Shown piece after piece: positions 32,409 to 42,164 of a DNA stretch of 64,000 nt. Numbering within the stretch: the first letter of the stretch is position 1; the number at the start of each line of letters is the position of its first letter. The notes beneath the pieces are model-generated. The model was not told the DNA's origin. It did no database searches and worked only from the letters and a program-made list of their open reading frames with translations. The DNA comes from Elusimicrobiota bacterium. GTDB taxonomy: Bacteria; Elusimicrobiota; Elusimicrobia; JACQPE01. The translations under genes and the position numbers were made by a program. The stretch spans positions 1 to 64,000 of the forward strand of contig JACPAN010000017.1 in NCBI GenBank assembly GCA_016180815.1, given 5' to 3'.

Positions 32409-33274
32409 GGCTTAGCCTCCAAGCGAGGATAATGATCAAGAATCGTTAAACGCTCCAAGCGGGCCAAATCCATATAGGGCCGCACGTAAGCCGTGGCGAA
32501 CAAACGGGTCGCGCGGGGAGGATCGACGTCTAAAATTTCTCCCACGGCGATCCCCGGAGGATACACCGAACTCGACGCCGCGGTGATGATGCGATCGCCG
32601 GGTTGAGCCTTGGATTCCTTGGGCAGATAATCAAGCCTGAGGCGATCCGGCTCCCCCAATCCGGTCAACAAAGCGACTTCGCCGGTGGTCTCAACGACGA
32701 CGGAAACCATATGCCTTGGGCTGGTGATCAGTTCGAAACAATTTTTCCATGGGGAGCCCTCGGCCGGCAGCCAAGATCGCCCCGCCAACACGAACTGACC
32801 GGCGTCCTGCTTGAATTGGAAAGCCGGCAAATCCCAACGCAGCGGGATCGGCAACTCCTCGATGCAAGCGCGCGAAGTCCATCCTTCCTCGCCCAGTCCT
32901 CGGTAGGTAATGACCACACTGCGCGGCGCCCAACGGCTTAAAGCCGGCGCTTTAGCGGCCAATTCCGTTTCCAATCTCAATTCTTGGGACGTTCGCCGAT
33001 GCTCATCAACGATGGCTTGATGCAAAGCTTCCAAGTCGCGCTCCTGTTGCGCCGTCTCCAAGGCGTCCAGGTACTGGCGCGCTGCGAACAACCGGCTCCA
33101 TGAATCATTCAAGGAAGACGCGTGCCGGTAGGCGGATAGCATGGTTTGGCTGGTTGGATAAACGAGATAATAGGCGATCGCCCGCCAGGCGGCGACTTTA
33201 GGGGCGAGGGGCTGGCTGGCTAACGCCAGCAATATAACGGTTGCAACAATAACGGCAAAAAAATCTTTCTTCAT
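32405..33274 (-). CDS. mreC: Rod shape-determining protein MreC
   Basis: The 289-residue protein (from ATG 33274) has a single N-terminal membrane helix (FFAVIVATVILLALAS), a periplasmic coiled coil (about 55-110) and a beta-rich C-terminal half with VETTGEVALLTGLGEPDRL and GDRIITAASSSVYPPGIAVG, the MreC signature. It scaffolds PBP2 in the periplasm. Upstream in-frame starts (33286, 33304) would add up to ten residues; GGCGGGTG favours 33274. It overlaps mreD by four bases. Confidence 0.92.
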   Translation of the reverse strand: MKKDFFAVIVATVILLALASQPLAPKVAAWRAIAYYLVYPTSQTMLSAYRHASSLNDSWSRLFAARQYLDALETAQQERDLEALHQAIVDEHRRTSQELRLETELAAKAPALSRWAPRSVVITYRGLGEEGWTSRACIEELPIPLRWDLPAFQFKQDAGQFVLAGRSWLPAEGSPWKNCFELITSPRHMVSVVVETTGEVALLTGLGEPDRLRLDYLPKESKAQPGDRIITAASSSVYPPGIAVGEILDVDPPRATRLFATAYVRPYMDLARLERLTILDHYPRLEAKP

Positions 33275-33345
33275 AACACCCGCCATGGCCCCGGCTTGCG
33301 TCAAACAGCGCGGCAGCCCGGTCGTTTAATGAACCAACAATAAAC

Positions 33346-34383
33346 TTATGTCGCGAGGAACGTGCGCTTCCTGACGTTGTCGAAGCGCTCAAGCTCTTCA
33401 AGAAACTTTCCGGTGCCCAGCACCACGCAATCCAATGGTTCCGGCGTCAAATGAACCGGCAGGTCCGTTTCGCGGGAAATAAGCTCAGGGATGCCGCGCA
33501 AGAGCGATCCGCCGCCGGCCAAAACTAACCCGCGATCCACCAGATCGGCGGCCAATTCCGCCGGCGTTTCCTCAAGCGCGGATTTAACAGTATCTACGAT
33601 GGTTTTAACGGCCACCAACAACGCCTGGCGCACTTCTTCGGAAGTGATGGTAATCGTCCTCGGCAATCCCGTCACCTGATCGCGGCCTTTGACCTCCATC
33701 GACATCTCCTCCCCCAGCGGAAAAACGGAGCCGATTTGAATCTTGACATCTTCGGCCGTAGTTTCACCGATCAACAAGTTGTATCGCTTCCTGAAATACT
33801 GCACGATGGCCTCGTCCATTTCATCGCCGGCCACATCGATGGATTTCGACACTACCATTCCGCCCATGGAGATGATCGCCACCTCCGTCGTGCCTCCGCC
33901 GATATCGACGATCATGTTGGCGGAGGGATCCTCGATCGGCAAATCAGCGCCGATGGCCGCGGCCATGGGCTCTTCGATGAGATACACTTCACGCGCGCCC
34001 GCCTGTTGCGCGGAATCGCGCACGGCGCGGCGTTCGACCTCGGTGATGCCTGAGGGGATGCCGATAACGACTCTGGGATGAAGCAAACTCTTCCTGTTGT
34101 GCACGCGCCTGATGAAATGGCGGATCATCGCCTGCGTGACTTCGAAATCCGCGATGACGCCGTTCCTCAACGGTCGTATAGCCACAATGTTGGCCGGCGT
34201 TTTCCCCAGCATGCGTTTAGCCTCGGAGCCGATCGCTAACACTTGCTTGGTCGTTTTTTCAATAGCGACGACCGAAGGTTCCCGCAACACAATGCCTTGA
34301 TTTTTGACGTAAACAAGGGTGTTGGCGGTTCCCAAATCGATACCCATATCGTTTGAAAAAATGCCCAAAAACAAATCAAGCAT
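33346..34383 (-). CDS. mreB: Rod shape-determining actin homologue MreB
   Basis: The 345-residue bacterial actin shows [19 protein letters not shown] (phosphate 1), [32 protein letters not shown] (phosphate 2) and [14 protein letters not shown] (adenosine site). It polymerises on the inner membrane and directs elongasome movement. TGAGG lies 7 bases before the ATG. It begins 57 bases after rplQ with no clear terminator between, so read-through from the ribosomal operon is possible. Confidence 0.97.
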   Translation of the reverse strand: MLDLFLGIFSNDMGIDLGTANTLVYVKNQGIVLREPSVVAIEKTTKQVLAIGSEAKRMLGKTPANIVAIRPLRNGVIADFEVTQAMIRHFIRRVHNRKSLLHPRVVIGIPSGITEVERRAVRDSAQQAGAREVYLIEEPMAAAIGADLPIEDPSANMIVDIGGGTTEVAIISMGGMVVSKSIDVAGDEMDEAIVQYFRKRYNLLIGETTAEDVKIQIGSVFPLGEEMSMEVKGRDQVTGLPRTITITSEEVRQALLVAVKTIVDTVKSALEETPAELAADLVDRGLVLAGGGSLLRGIPELISRETDLPVHLTPEPLDCVVLGTGKFLEELERFDNVRKRTFLAT

Positions 34384-34440
34384 GAAGCGGCCTCATAAGC
34401 CTATTCTATGTTTTTAAAAATAAGGATTAGCGGCGAATGT

Positions 34441-34806
34441 TTAGCTGAGGAACTCGATACGGCTGAGTTTCGCCTGGTCGCAGAAACGCGGCGGCAACGC
34501 CAGCACCCTCAGGTACCCGCCGTTCCTCGCCTTATAACGCGGCAATACGGTGTCGCGGAACTTTTTTTCGGCCTTCAAGCCGTTGGGCGCCAGCCACCTC
34601 GACGTCGCCCGGGCCAAAAGAGCCGGATTATCGAGATTCTTCAATGTTGAAATCATCCGCTCCACGTAAGCCTTAAGCTCCTTGGCTCTGGGCGTCGTGG
34701 TCGTGATGCGTTCATGTTGAACCAAATGCGTGGCCAACTGCCTAAGCATCATCCGACGATGAGCCGGGCGCACGCCCAGTTTGCGTCTTGCGTAAGTCTT
34801 AATCAT
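34441..34806 (-). CDS. rplQ: 50S ribosomal protein L17
   Basis: 121 residues; the L17 core HRRMMLRQLATHLVQHERITTT and the Lys/Glu helix are present. It has its usual place after rpoA. L17 lies near the exit tunnel of the large subunit. The C-terminus (SRIEFLS) matches the IELV-like end of the family. It closes the alpha-type cluster before mreB. Confidence 0.97.
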   Translation of the reverse strand: MIKTYARRKLGVRPAHRRMMLRQLATHLVQHERITTTTPRAKELKAYVERMISTLKNLDNPALLARATSRWLAPNGLKAEKKFRDTVLPRYKARNGGYLRVLALPPRFCDQAKLSRIEFLS

Positions 34807-34836
34807 CGCATCCCCCGCATTACGGTCTCAACCGGC

Positions 34837-35889
34837 TCAGATTTTCATCCCGAGATTGAGCCCGAGTTCCTTGACTTTCTCCTTGACCTCAGTCAACGAT
34901 TTCTCGCCGAAATTCTTATACGCCAAGAGCTCTTCCTCGGCTTTTTTCACCAAGTCTTTCACCGTTTTGATATGAGCGACCTTCAAGCAATTAAGCGTCC
35001 TGGGGGCCAACTCAAGAGCCTCGATGGGCTGGCCGAGCACTTCCTGGACTTTTGGGTCCTTCAAAGCCTGCGCGTAGTCGTTGGTTTTGGTTTTTCCGAT
35101 TTCCTCGGTGACATCGTGCAACGCGCCGTCATCCATGGTGGTGACCGCGGCGGCCTCTTTCTTGCTGCTGCCGTTAGCGACCGCGCCCAAAAGAACTTCC
35201 GTCAAACTGGAGAGAATTTTCAAGCTCTTGGCCAACGCCTCGGTCGGCGTCAACGAGCCGTCCGTCCAAGCGTCCAAAATCAGCTTGTCGTAGTCCGTGA
35301 TATGGCCGACGCGGGAATTCTCCACGTCGTAGTTGACTTTGATGACCGGAGAAAACAAAGCATCGACCGCGATAAACCCGGACGCTCGCCCTTCGCGATG
35401 GTTGTTCTCGGCCGGAAGATACCCGCGGCCCCGGGAAACTTCCAGCTCGATGTCCAATTTCGTTCCGGGTTCCAGCGTCGCAATCACGAGATCGGGATTC
35501 AAAATCTCCACGTTCGGGGTCTGCCGGATTTGTCCGGCTTTGACTTCGCCGGCTTTCTCAGCTTGCAAATAGAGAATTTCCGGGCCCTCGGCGAAAAGTT
35601 TCAGCCGCAATTTTTTGAGGTTGAGCAGGATATGCAAAACATCCTCTTTAACACCTTTCAACGCGGCGAACTCATGGCGAGCCCCGCCGATTTTGACGGC
35701 GGTCACGGCCACGCCGTCCAAGCTGGAAAGCAGGATGCGCCGCAGCGAATTGCCGACGGTATCACCCCAGCCTCGCTCCAGAGGCTCGGCAACGAAACGC
35801 CCGTAATTGGCGCCCAAACTTTCTTTGTCGAAGTTGATTTTCGAGGGGAAAACGAGTTCCCGGTTCACGGTTGCTGTCATTTCGGACAT
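34837..35889 (-). CDS. rpoA: RNA polymerase alpha subunit
   Basis: 350 residues. The N-terminal assembly domain is recognised by RFVAEPLERGWGDTVGNSLRRILLSS split across strands. The C-terminal helix-hairpin-helix domain has LELAPRTLNCLKVAHIKTV and GEKSLTEVKEKVKELG, used for UP-element and activator contacts. A long linker (about 230-280) is somewhat acidic. The 109-base gap to rpsD is the largest in this part of the cluster, with no clear promoter. Confidence 0.98.
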   Translation of the reverse strand: MSEMTATVNRELVFPSKINFDKESLGANYGRFVAEPLERGWGDTVGNSLRRILLSSLDGVAVTAVKIGGARHEFAALKGVKEDVLHILLNLKKLRLKLFAEGPEILYLQAEKAGEVKAGQIRQTPNVEILNPDLVIATLEPGTKLDIELEVSRGRGYLPAENNHREGRASGFIAVDALFSPVIKVNYDVENSRVGHITDYDKLILDAWTDGSLTPTEALAKSLKILSSLTEVLLGAVANGSSKKEAAAVTTMDDGALHDVTEEIGKTKTNDYAQALKDPKVQEVLGQPIEALELAPRTLNCLKVAHIKTVKDLVKKAEEELLAYKNFGEKSLTEVKEKVKELGLNLGMKI

Positions 35890-35998
35890 GAAATAGTAAC
35901 CTCCAATTTTTTCTTTTTACAAATCGTCGCTATGGTTTCCGGTCTGCCGACCTTCAACCATTTCCGCGTCCACCCGCCGAGCGGGTACTCGGACTTGG

Positions 35999-36637
35999 TC
36001 ATCGCCGGGTGTAAAACTCGACGATGTATTGGTCGTTGACGGGGAAGGAGACCTCGCCTTTTTCAGGAAGCCTCAAAATTTCCCCTTTGCTTTCAGCCTT
36101 GTCCCATTTAATCCAGCTGGGCATGACCGTGGCGCGGCGTTCATGGTTCTGCTGAGCCAAATCCACGAAAAAGTTCGATTTCATGGTTTTGTCAATCTGG
36201 ATCTGATCGCCCGGCTGCACGGCGTAAGACGGAATGGTCACGCGTTTGCCGTTGACCATGACATGGCCGTGGCCGACCAACTGCCGCGCGAAGCGGGGGC
36301 TCGCCGCCAACCCGATCTTGCGCACGACATTATCGAGCCTGAGCTCAAGCAGATTGAGCAAATTTTCGCCCGTGCGGCCCGGTAGGCGCTGGGCTTCGTC
36401 GTAATAACGCCTCATTTGGGCCTCATTAATACCCATCATTCTCCTCAAACGCTGCTTCTCCCGCAAACGCAAGCCGTAATCGGTTATTTTCTTTCTGGTC
36501 CGGGCTTTTCCGGAAGGGCCCGGCGGGTACGGGCGTTTTTCAAAGACGCATTTGACGAAACACTTTTCGCCTTTCAAAAAAAGCTTGACGCCTTCGCGCC
36601 GGCAAAGTTTGCAAACTGGACTGCGCAGACTAGACAT
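35999..36637 (-). CDS. rpsD: 30S ribosomal protein S4 (zinc-cysteine type)
   Basis: 212 residues. The N-terminus VCKLCRREGVKLFLKGEKC with a further Cys makes a four-cysteine zinc site, i.e. the C+ form of S4. The S4 RNA-binding domain follows (RLDNVVRKIGLAASPRFARQ). GAGGTGAT precedes the ATG. S4 nucleates 30S assembly and often regulates its own operon. Confidence 0.98.
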   Translation of the reverse strand: MSSLRSPVCKLCRREGVKLFLKGEKCFVKCVFEKRPYPPGPSGKARTRKKITDYGLRLREKQRLRRMMGINEAQMRRYYDEAQRLPGRTGENLLNLLELRLDNVVRKIGLAASPRFARQLVGHGHVMVNGKRVTIPSYAVQPGDQIQIDKTMKSNFFVDLAQQNHERRATVMPSWIKWDKAESKGEILRLPEKGEVSFPVNDQYIVEFYTRR

Positions 36638-36650
36638 TCAACATCACCTC

Positions 36651-37055
36651 TTACACACGCCGCGCCTTAGGCGGGCGGCAACCGTTATGGGGCAAGGGCG
36701 TCACGTCCTTGATAGAGACGATTTTCAAACCCGCTCCCTGAAGCGTGCGGATGGCCACTTCCCTTCCGGGACCGGGGCCTTTGACTAAAACGGAGACGGT
36801 GCGCACGCCGAATTCGATGGCCCGCTTGGTCACTCGATCGGCCGTGATTTGCGCCGCATACGGCGTTCCCTTCTTTGTTCCCTTGAAACCGCAGGAGCCG
36901 GCGCTGCCCCAGGCGATGGCGCCGCCCCGATCGTCGGTAAACGTGACGATGGTATTGTTAAATGAAGAATGGATATACGCCCTGGCCAGCTCGATATTGG
37001 CGAAGCGTTTTTTATCCCTTCGCGTTGATGCCCCTTCTCTTGCGTCCTTAGCCAT
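36651..37055 (-). CDS. rpsK: 30S ribosomal protein S11
   Basis: 134 residues; [20 protein letters not shown] and the C-terminal [15 protein letters not shown] (normally RPPKRRRV) are diagnostic. S11 forms part of the mRNA path on the platform. It sits between rpsM and rpsD with short gaps. Confidence 0.98.
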   Translation of the reverse strand: MAKDAREGASTRRDKKRFANIELARAYIHSSFNNTIVTFTDDRGGAIAWGSAGSCGFKGTKKGTPYAAQITADRVTKRAIEFGVRTVSVLVKGPGPGREVAIRTLQGAGLKIVSIKDVTPLPHNGCRPPKARRV

Positions 37056-37069
37056 AAATCAACCTCTCT

Positions 37070-37483
37070 TTATTTCTTGACTTCCGGCTTGGCCGCCGCA
37101 GCGCCGGCGACGATGCCCGGCTTGGCGGAACCGACCGTCTTCCTCATGCCTCGGCGCGTTCGCGCGTTGGTGCGCGTGCGCTGGCCGCGCGCCGGCAAAT
37201 TCCGGCGATGGCGCTGGCCTCGATAGCTGCCGATTTCGATGCAACGCTTCATATTGCCTTCTACTTCACGCCGCAATTCACCTTCAACCCTCAAATCTTT
37301 GGTGATCAAATTATTGATGGCGGACAATTGGGCTTCGCTTAATTCCTTGACGCGAAGCTGCCCCGGGATTTGCACGCGCTCGAGCAGGCCGCCGACGTTT
37401 TTACGCCCGATCCCGTAAATATAAGTCAACGCCACGTCGATGCGCTTATGAGGAGCCAAATCAATGCCTGCGATTCTAGCCAT
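37070..37483 (-). CDS. rpsM: 30S ribosomal protein S13
   Basis: 137 residues beginning MARIAGIDLAPHKRIDVALT; SYRGQRHRRNLPARGQRT is the rRNA-binding loop. The C-terminal tail is longer than usual and ends in Ala/Lys-rich sequence. S13 makes subunit bridges at the head of the 30S particle. Confidence 0.98.
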   Translation of the reverse strand: MARIAGIDLAPHKRIDVALTYIYGIGRKNVGGLLERVQIPGQLRVKELSEAQLSAINNLITKDLRVEGELRREVEGNMKRCIEIGSYRGQRHRRNLPARGQRTRTNARTRRGMRKTVGSAKPGIVAGAAAAKPEVKK

Positions 37484-37497
37484 AAATCACCTCTCTG

Positions 37498-37611
37498 CTA
37501 TCCTTGCCTCTGGTTATGGCGCGGATTTTTACAAACCACGCGCACGACGTTGTGACGCCGCACAATCTTGCACTTCTGGCAAATGGGCTTGACGGAACTT
37601 CTTACTTTCAT
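37498..37611 (-). CDS. rpmJ: 50S ribosomal protein L36 (zinc form)
   Basis: A 37-codon gene read on the - strand from ATG 37611 to TAG at 37498. The product [20 protein letters not shown]... has C11, C14, C27 and H32, the zinc ribbon of the C+ L36 type, and ends NPRHNQRQG as in the family. It lies between infA (6 bases upstream) and rpsM, the conserved position. Confidence 0.96.
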   Translation of the reverse strand: MKVRSSVKPICQKCKIVRRHNVVRVVCKNPRHNQRQG

Positions 37612-37616
37612 ATCCA

Positions 37617-37835
37617 CTACTCCAAACGATAAACAATGCGCCCTCGGGTCAGGTCATAGGGCGACAACTCAACCCTGACCTTGTCCCCGGGCAGGATGCG
37701 CACAAAATGCATCCTCATTTTTCCGGACACATGCGCCAAGCAAACATGGTTGTTGCCCATGTCGACCCGGAACATCGCGTTCGGCAAAGCTTCCAGAACC
37801 ACGCCTTCTAAAACGACCTTCTCTTCTTTGGTCAT
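37617..37835 (-). CDS. infA: Translation initiation factor IF-1
   Basis: 72 residues, the usual size. OB-fold motifs are [48 protein letters not shown] and the end YRLE. IF-1 blocks the A site during initiation. Its ATG is directly adjacent to the map stop codon. Confidence 0.98.
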   Translation of the reverse strand: MTKEEKVVLEGVVLEALPNAMFRVDMGNNHVCLAHVSGKMRMHFVRILPGDKVRVELSPYDLTRGRIVYRLE

Positions 37836-38609
37836 TTAAGCCGGTTTGGTCAAAATCTCGCAGCCCTGGTCCGTGACCAGCAGCGTATGCTCAAAATGCG
37901 CCGCCAGAGCGCCGTCTTTCGTGCGCGCCGTCCATCCGTCCGCGGCCACGACGACCGCGCCGCTGCCTAAAGTGACCATCGGTTCGACTGCGATCGTCAT
38001 ACCGGACACCAATTTGGCGCCTTCGCCCGGTCGCCCCCAATTGGGGATGGCCGGATCTTCGTGCAGACTGCGCCCGATTCCATGACCCACAAAATCTTTA
38101 ACCACGTTCATGCCCAGGGCTTTCACGTAAGCCTCTACGGCATGGCCGATATCGCCGACCGTGGCGCCGGGGCGAATCACCCGGATCGCCGCTTCCAGGG
38201 CCTCGGCGGTCGCCGTCGTCAAACGCTTGGCGGCTTCGCTCACCTGGCCGACCATCACTGTGGTCGCGCAATCGCCGAAATACCCTTCATGCTCAACGCC
38301 CCAATCCAAGCTCACCAAATCGCCGTCCTTGATCACCTTGTTCTTCCTGGGCACGCCGTGTACGACCTCGGCATTCACCGATACGCACAGGCTGGCCGGG
38401 AACCCCCGATAGCCTAAAAACGCCGGGCGGACTTGCGGATAACCGGTAACCAACCGGCGCGCCTGCTCATCCAAATACTCGGTGCTCAGACCAACCTTCA
38501 CCAGAGTGGCCAGTTCGGATAAAATCACGCTTGCGATTCGCCCGGACTCGCGCATTAAGGCGATCTCCCGGGCGCTTTTAACGTCGATGACCGAAACTTC
38601 CCGGCTCAT
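37836..38609 (-). CDS. map: Methionine aminopeptidase, type I
   Basis: 257 residues. The pita-bread fold shows NAEVVHGVPRKNKVIKDGD, SLDWGVEHEGYFGDCA with the two metal Asp residues, VGHGIGRSLHEDPAIPNWG with metal His, and AVEPMV plus FEHTLLV with metal Glu residues. It removes initiator methionine from nascent proteins. Its start overlaps the adk stop by four bases. Confidence 0.97.
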   Translation of the reverse strand: MSREVSVIDVKSAREIALMRESGRIASVILSELATLVKVGLSTEYLDEQARRLVTGYPQVRPAFLGYRGFPASLCVSVNAEVVHGVPRKNKVIKDGDLVSLDWGVEHEGYFGDCATTVMVGQVSEAAKRLTTATAEALEAAIRVIRPGATVGDIGHAVEAYVKALGMNVVKDFVGHGIGRSLHEDPAIPNWGRPGEGAKLVSGMTIAVEPMVTLGSGAVVVAADGWTARTKDGALAAHFEHTLLVTDQGCEILTKPA

Positions 38610-39259
38610 TTTATTTTGGCCTCAAGATGCCGCATCGTGTCTTGAGTGACCTCGTCCACCGACCGAGAAGCGTCGACCGCGATAAAAGACGCCGTCGCTT
38701 TGTAATAAGCGATCAAGGGGCTGGTCAGCTCCTCGTAAACCATCAGGCGCTTCCTGACGGTCACCGGCTCATCATCAGGCCGGGCCAGTAACTGACCCGC
38801 GCAACGGTCGCAGACGGAATCTGCCTTCGGCGGATTGGTAACCAAATTATACACCATTTGACACTTCCCGCAGTAGCGCCGCCCGGAAAGACGGCCGACA
38901 ATAACATCCTGGGCCGCTTCAAGATAAATAACCAGATCGAGCCGAAGCCCTTTTCTGTTCAAATAAACTTCCAGCTCCTTGGCCTGTTCGGTATTCCTGG
39001 GAAAACCGTCCAGTAAAAATCCGTTCAGGCAATCGGGCTGCTCCAACCGTTTAAAAACCATGGACAAAACCAGCGGATCCGGAACCAAGCGCCCGGACTT
39101 CACGCAAGCTTCAGCCTGAAGGCCTAAATCCGTTTTTTTGGCGATTTCTTCGCGAAAAATATCGCCGGTCGCGATATGGGGAACATGCAGTTGCGCGCAT
39201 AAACGCTCGGATTGGGTTCCCTTGCCCGATCCCGGCGCGCCTAATAAAATCAGCCTCAT
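38606..39259 (-). CDS. adk: Adenylate kinase (zinc-LID type)
   Basis: 217 residues; P-loop LLGAPGSGKGTQ. The LID has YCGKCQMVYN and CDRCAGQ, i.e. four cysteines that bind zinc, as in Gram-positive-type adenylate kinases. It converts ATP + AMP to 2 ADP. The ATG at 39259 overlaps the secY stop (ATGA); longer in-frame starts lie inside secY and are not favoured. Confidence 0.97.
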   Translation of the reverse strand: MRLILLGAPGSGKGTQSERLCAQLHVPHIATGDIFREEIAKKTDLGLQAEACVKSGRLVPDPLVLSMVFKRLEQPDCLNGFLLDGFPRNTEQAKELEVYLNRKGLRLDLVIYLEAAQDVIVGRLSGRRYCGKCQMVYNLVTNPPKADSVCDRCAGQLLARPDDEPVTVRKRLMVYEELTSPLIAYYKATASFIAVDASRSVDEVTQDTMRHLEAKIK

Positions 39260-40599
39260 GCGGTTTGCCCCACATTGAACCAACGGCCTTTGACCCGGCC
39301 TTGCTTCATAAATCCGTCATAGTGACGCATCAACAGATGCGCTTCCATTTGCCCGATCGTATCCAAGGCCACGCCCACAACGATCAACAGCGAGGTGCTC
39401 CCGAAGAAAAACGGCGCAGCCAAATGCTGCCTCAGGTAATCGGGAAGAACGGCGATGGTCGCCACGAATAAGGCGCCGAACAACGTTAAATGCTCCACGA
39501 TCCATTCGATATGCTCCGCGGTCGACCGGCCGGGGCGTATGCCCGGGATAAATCCGCCCCATTTCTTCATATTTTCGGCTAAATCCTGAGGATTGATGGC
39601 GATGGAATTGTAAAAATAACAAAAGAAAATAATCAGGCTGGCGTAAATCAGGGAAAAAATAGGCAAGCCTTGGTTGAAACCGCCCAGGATACGCTGGATG
39701 AATCCAGAAACCGCGGAATTCGGGGCTAATTGACTCAAAAATAAAGGGGCCTGGATCACGGCCGAAGCGAAAATAACGGCAATCACGCCGCTGGGGTCAA
39801 GCTTGATGGGCAGGTAGGTGCTGGCCCCACCCATCATACGCCGCCCAACCAAACGTTTGGCATACTGGACCGGAATTTGACGTTGGGCCGTTTCCACCCA
39901 AACCACCAAACCGCATATCACAACCACCAAACTGACCAATAACAGCGCCCCAAAAGGCGAAATCTCCTCCACGCGGATCAAACGGATGACGTCGGCGGCG
40001 GCCGCCGGGAAACGCGCAATGATGCCCGCGAAAATAATCAGAGAAATGCCGTTGCCGATGCCGAACTCGGTAATTTGTTCCCCCAACCACATAACAAAAA
40101 CAGCGCCGGCGGTCCAAGTCAACGCCGTCAATAAATAAAAACCCACGCTGGCGTCCATGACGATTTGGGGTGAACCGGGGTCCTGCGGGCTCGAAAAACC
40201 GATGGCAATGGCCACGGACTGGAACAGCGCCAGAAAAACCGTCAGGTAGCGCGTCAGCTGCTGGATTCTCTTGCGCCCGGTTTCACCTTCCCGGGAGAGC
40301 CGTTCCAAGTAGGGAATCACATGCGCTCCCTGAAGCAGGCTGATGATAATCGAAGCGTTGATATAAGGGATCGTTCCCAACGTAAGAATGGAAAACTTTG
40401 ACAGCGCCCCGCCTGAAAAAATATCAAGAAAACCCAAAAATGAGCCGCGGTGTTGTTCAAACAACATCCGCAAAGCTTCGGTATTGATGCCGGGCAACGG
40501 GATGGCGGCGGCCACGCGATAAACAGCGAGCAAGCCGAACGTCATGAACAGCCGCGATCTGAGCTCCGGGATTTTAAAAAGATTAAGGATTTGCTCCAC
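39256..40599 (-). CDS. secY: Protein translocase subunit SecY
   Basis: 447 residues and ten membrane helices; the plug and TM2 region has FLDIFSGGALSKFSILTLGTI split by a short loop, and IGNGISLIIFAGI is seen in TM5. It forms the Sec channel for exported proteins. It starts with GTG and has no well-placed ribosome-binding site. Unlike in many genomes, rpmD does not separate rpsE and rplO upstream. Confidence 0.97.
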   Translation of the reverse strand: MEQILNLFKIPELRSRLFMTFGLLAVYRVAAAIPLPGINTEALRMLFEQHRGSFLGFLDIFSGGALSKFSILTLGTIPYINASIIISLLQGAHVIPYLERLSREGETGRKRIQQLTRYLTVFLALFQSVAIAIGFSSPQDPGSPQIVMDASVGFYLLTALTWTAGAVFVMWLGEQITEFGIGNGISLIIFAGIIARFPAAAADVIRLIRVEEISPFGALLLVSLVVVICGLVVWVETAQRQIPVQYAKRLVGRRMMGGASTYLPIKLDPSGVIAVIFASAVIQAPLFLSQLAPNSAVSGFIQRILGGFNQGLPIFSLIYASLIIFFCYFYNSIAINPQDLAENMKKWGGFIPGIRPGRSTAEHIEWIVEHLTLFGALFVATIAVLPDYLRQHLAAPFFFGSTSLLIVVGVALDTIGQMEAHLLMRHYDGFMKQGRVKGRWFNVGQTA

Positions 40600-40633
40600 G
40601 TGCTTTTAGAACAAGTCTCCCATCAATAGCACG

Positions 40634-41137
40634 CTAAGCGGAGGCCTGTTTACCGATCAACTGGAATTCGCCGCCGGCCTTGGTGATGGCTTCACGGGCA
40701 CGCGCGCTCGCCGCATGGGCCGCCACGGTCAATTTTTTCGTCAGCGTTCCGTTGCCTAAAATTTTAACCGGCGAATCGCGGCGCAACAAACCGCGCTCAA
40801 GCAACGATTCTGGATCAACTTTATCGCCGGCTTTGAAGCAACGCTCCAAAACTTCCAGATTAACCACGGAATACTCCGTACGAAATTCGGCGTTGTTGAA
40901 ACCGCGCTTCGGCAACCTTCTGAGCAAAGGAATCTGTCCGCCCTCAAACCCAGGCATGCGGCCGTCTCCAGAACGCGAACGCTGGCCCTTCATGCCTCGC
41001 GTGGAGGTTTGCCCGTGTCCGGTGCCTTCGCCGCGGCCCAAAAGCTTGCGCCGGTGTTTGGAGCCGGGAGCAGGCCGCAAATCGGACAGATTTAAAACGT
41101 CCATTTTTTCTTGAGACTGTTTTTTATTTTCACTCAT
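40634..41137 (-). CDS. rplO: 50S ribosomal protein L15
   Basis: 167 residues with LSDLRPAPGSKHRRKLLGRG, the GHGQTSTRGMKGQRSRSG loop and GFEGGQIPLLRRLPKRGF, all diagnostic. The first 11 residues (SENKKQSQEK) are an extra charged lead; AAGGG before the ATG supports this start. Confidence 0.97.
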   Translation of the reverse strand: MSENKKQSQEKMDVLNLSDLRPAPGSKHRRKLLGRGEGTGHGQTSTRGMKGQRSRSGDGRMPGFEGGQIPLLRRLPKRGFNNAEFRTEYSVVNLEVLERCFKAGDKVDPESLLERGLLRRDSPVKILGNGTLTKKLTVAAHAASARAREAITKAGGEFQLIGKQASA

Positions 41138-41158
41138 TGATTCAACCCTTGAGCGCTC

Positions 41159-41797
41159 TTAAAGATCCTCGGGTTTCTTGCCTCGGCGCTTGGCCAAATC
41201 CTCTTTGGTGCGCAGCCGGGATAGCGCTTCGATCATCGCATACAAAACATTATGGGCGTTGGACGTGCCCAAACTTTTGGTCAAAATATCCTTGATGCCG
41301 CAGGCCTCCAGCACGGCACGCACCGGGCCACCGGCGATAACGCCTGTTCCCGGCGCCGCAGGCCGAAGCATCACGCGAGCCGCCCCAAAAATACCGATCA
41401 CCGGATAAGGAATGGTGTTGTTGATGATGGGAACCTTGACCAGGTGTTTTTTAGCCTGATGAGTGGCTTTGGCGATGGAGCCCTGGACGTCTCTGGCCTT
41501 GCCTTTGCCTATGCCCACTTGCCCGTTGCCGTCGCCGACGACGACCAATGATGCGAACGCCAAACGCTTGCCGCCGGAAACCACTTTAGCGACTCGATTA
41601 ATCGCCACCACCGTTTCCTTAAAAGCGACAGCCGCGGGGGCCGCTGCTTTCGGCCGGAGAAGACTTTCCTCTTCCTCGCCTTCCAACCGCTCGGCGTCGG
41701 GTTTCTCCAACAGCATGTCGTCTTGAGCGATCTTGATCGGCGTCGTCGATTCTTTATCCACGTTGATACCCCGCGATTCCAATATGAAATTTGCCAT
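41159..41797 (-). CDS. rpsE: 30S ribosomal protein S5 with N-terminal extension
   Basis: 212 residues, about 45 more than usual. The core begins near [20 protein letters not shown], followed by [18 protein letters not shown] and the [13 protein letters not shown] end. The extension is acidic with an Ala/Pro linker ([18 protein letters not shown]). S5 shapes the mRNA entry site and affects accuracy. Six bases separate it from rplR. Confidence 0.97.
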   Translation of the reverse strand: MANFILESRGINVDKESTTPIKIAQDDMLLEKPDAERLEGEEEESLLRPKAAAPAAVAFKETVVAINRVAKVVSGGKRLAFASLVVVGDGNGQVGIGKGKARDVQGSIAKATHQAKKHLVKVPIINNTIPYPVIGIFGAARVMLRPAAPGTGVIAGGPVRAVLEACGIKDILTKSLGTSNAHNVLYAMIEALSRLRTKEDLAKRRGKKPEDL

Positions 41798-41803
41798 TTA
41801 CGT

Positions 41804-42154
41804 TTAAAATTTGAGTCCTCCTTGCCTTGCCGATTCAGCCAACGCGCGAACGCGTCCATGATACCGGCGGGAACCGCGATCAAAAACCACTTCTTTGACC
41901 CCTGCAGCCGCGGCTTTTTTAGCGATGAGTTCGCCTACGGCCTTGGCCGCGGTCATATTATGCTTGGACTTAAGCTCCTTGGAAAGATCGCCGGACAATG
42001 TCGACACGTAAGCCAACGTATGCCCCCGGACATCGTCGATGACCTGGGCATAAATATGGTTCAAACTCAAAGAAACGCAAAGGCGCGGGTGGGTGATGCC
42101 CCTGATTTTTTTGGCGACCCGCCATTTACGAATCTGCTGATGATCTCTTTTCAT
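41804..42154 (-). CDS. rplR: 50S ribosomal protein L18
   Basis: 116 residues; RPRL-like start ITHPRLCVSLSLNHIYAQVI, and the 5S-rRNA-binding end VFDRGSRRYHGRVRALAES. It binds 5S rRNA with L5. Order rplF-rplR-rpsE is canonical. Confidence 0.97.
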   Translation of the reverse strand: MKRDHQQIRKWRVAKKIRGITHPRLCVSLSLNHIYAQVIDDVRGHTLAYVSTLSGDLSKELKSKHNMTAAKAVGELIAKKAAAAGVKEVVFDRGSRRYHGRVRALAESARQGGLKF

Positions 42155-42164
42155 AAACGATCCT

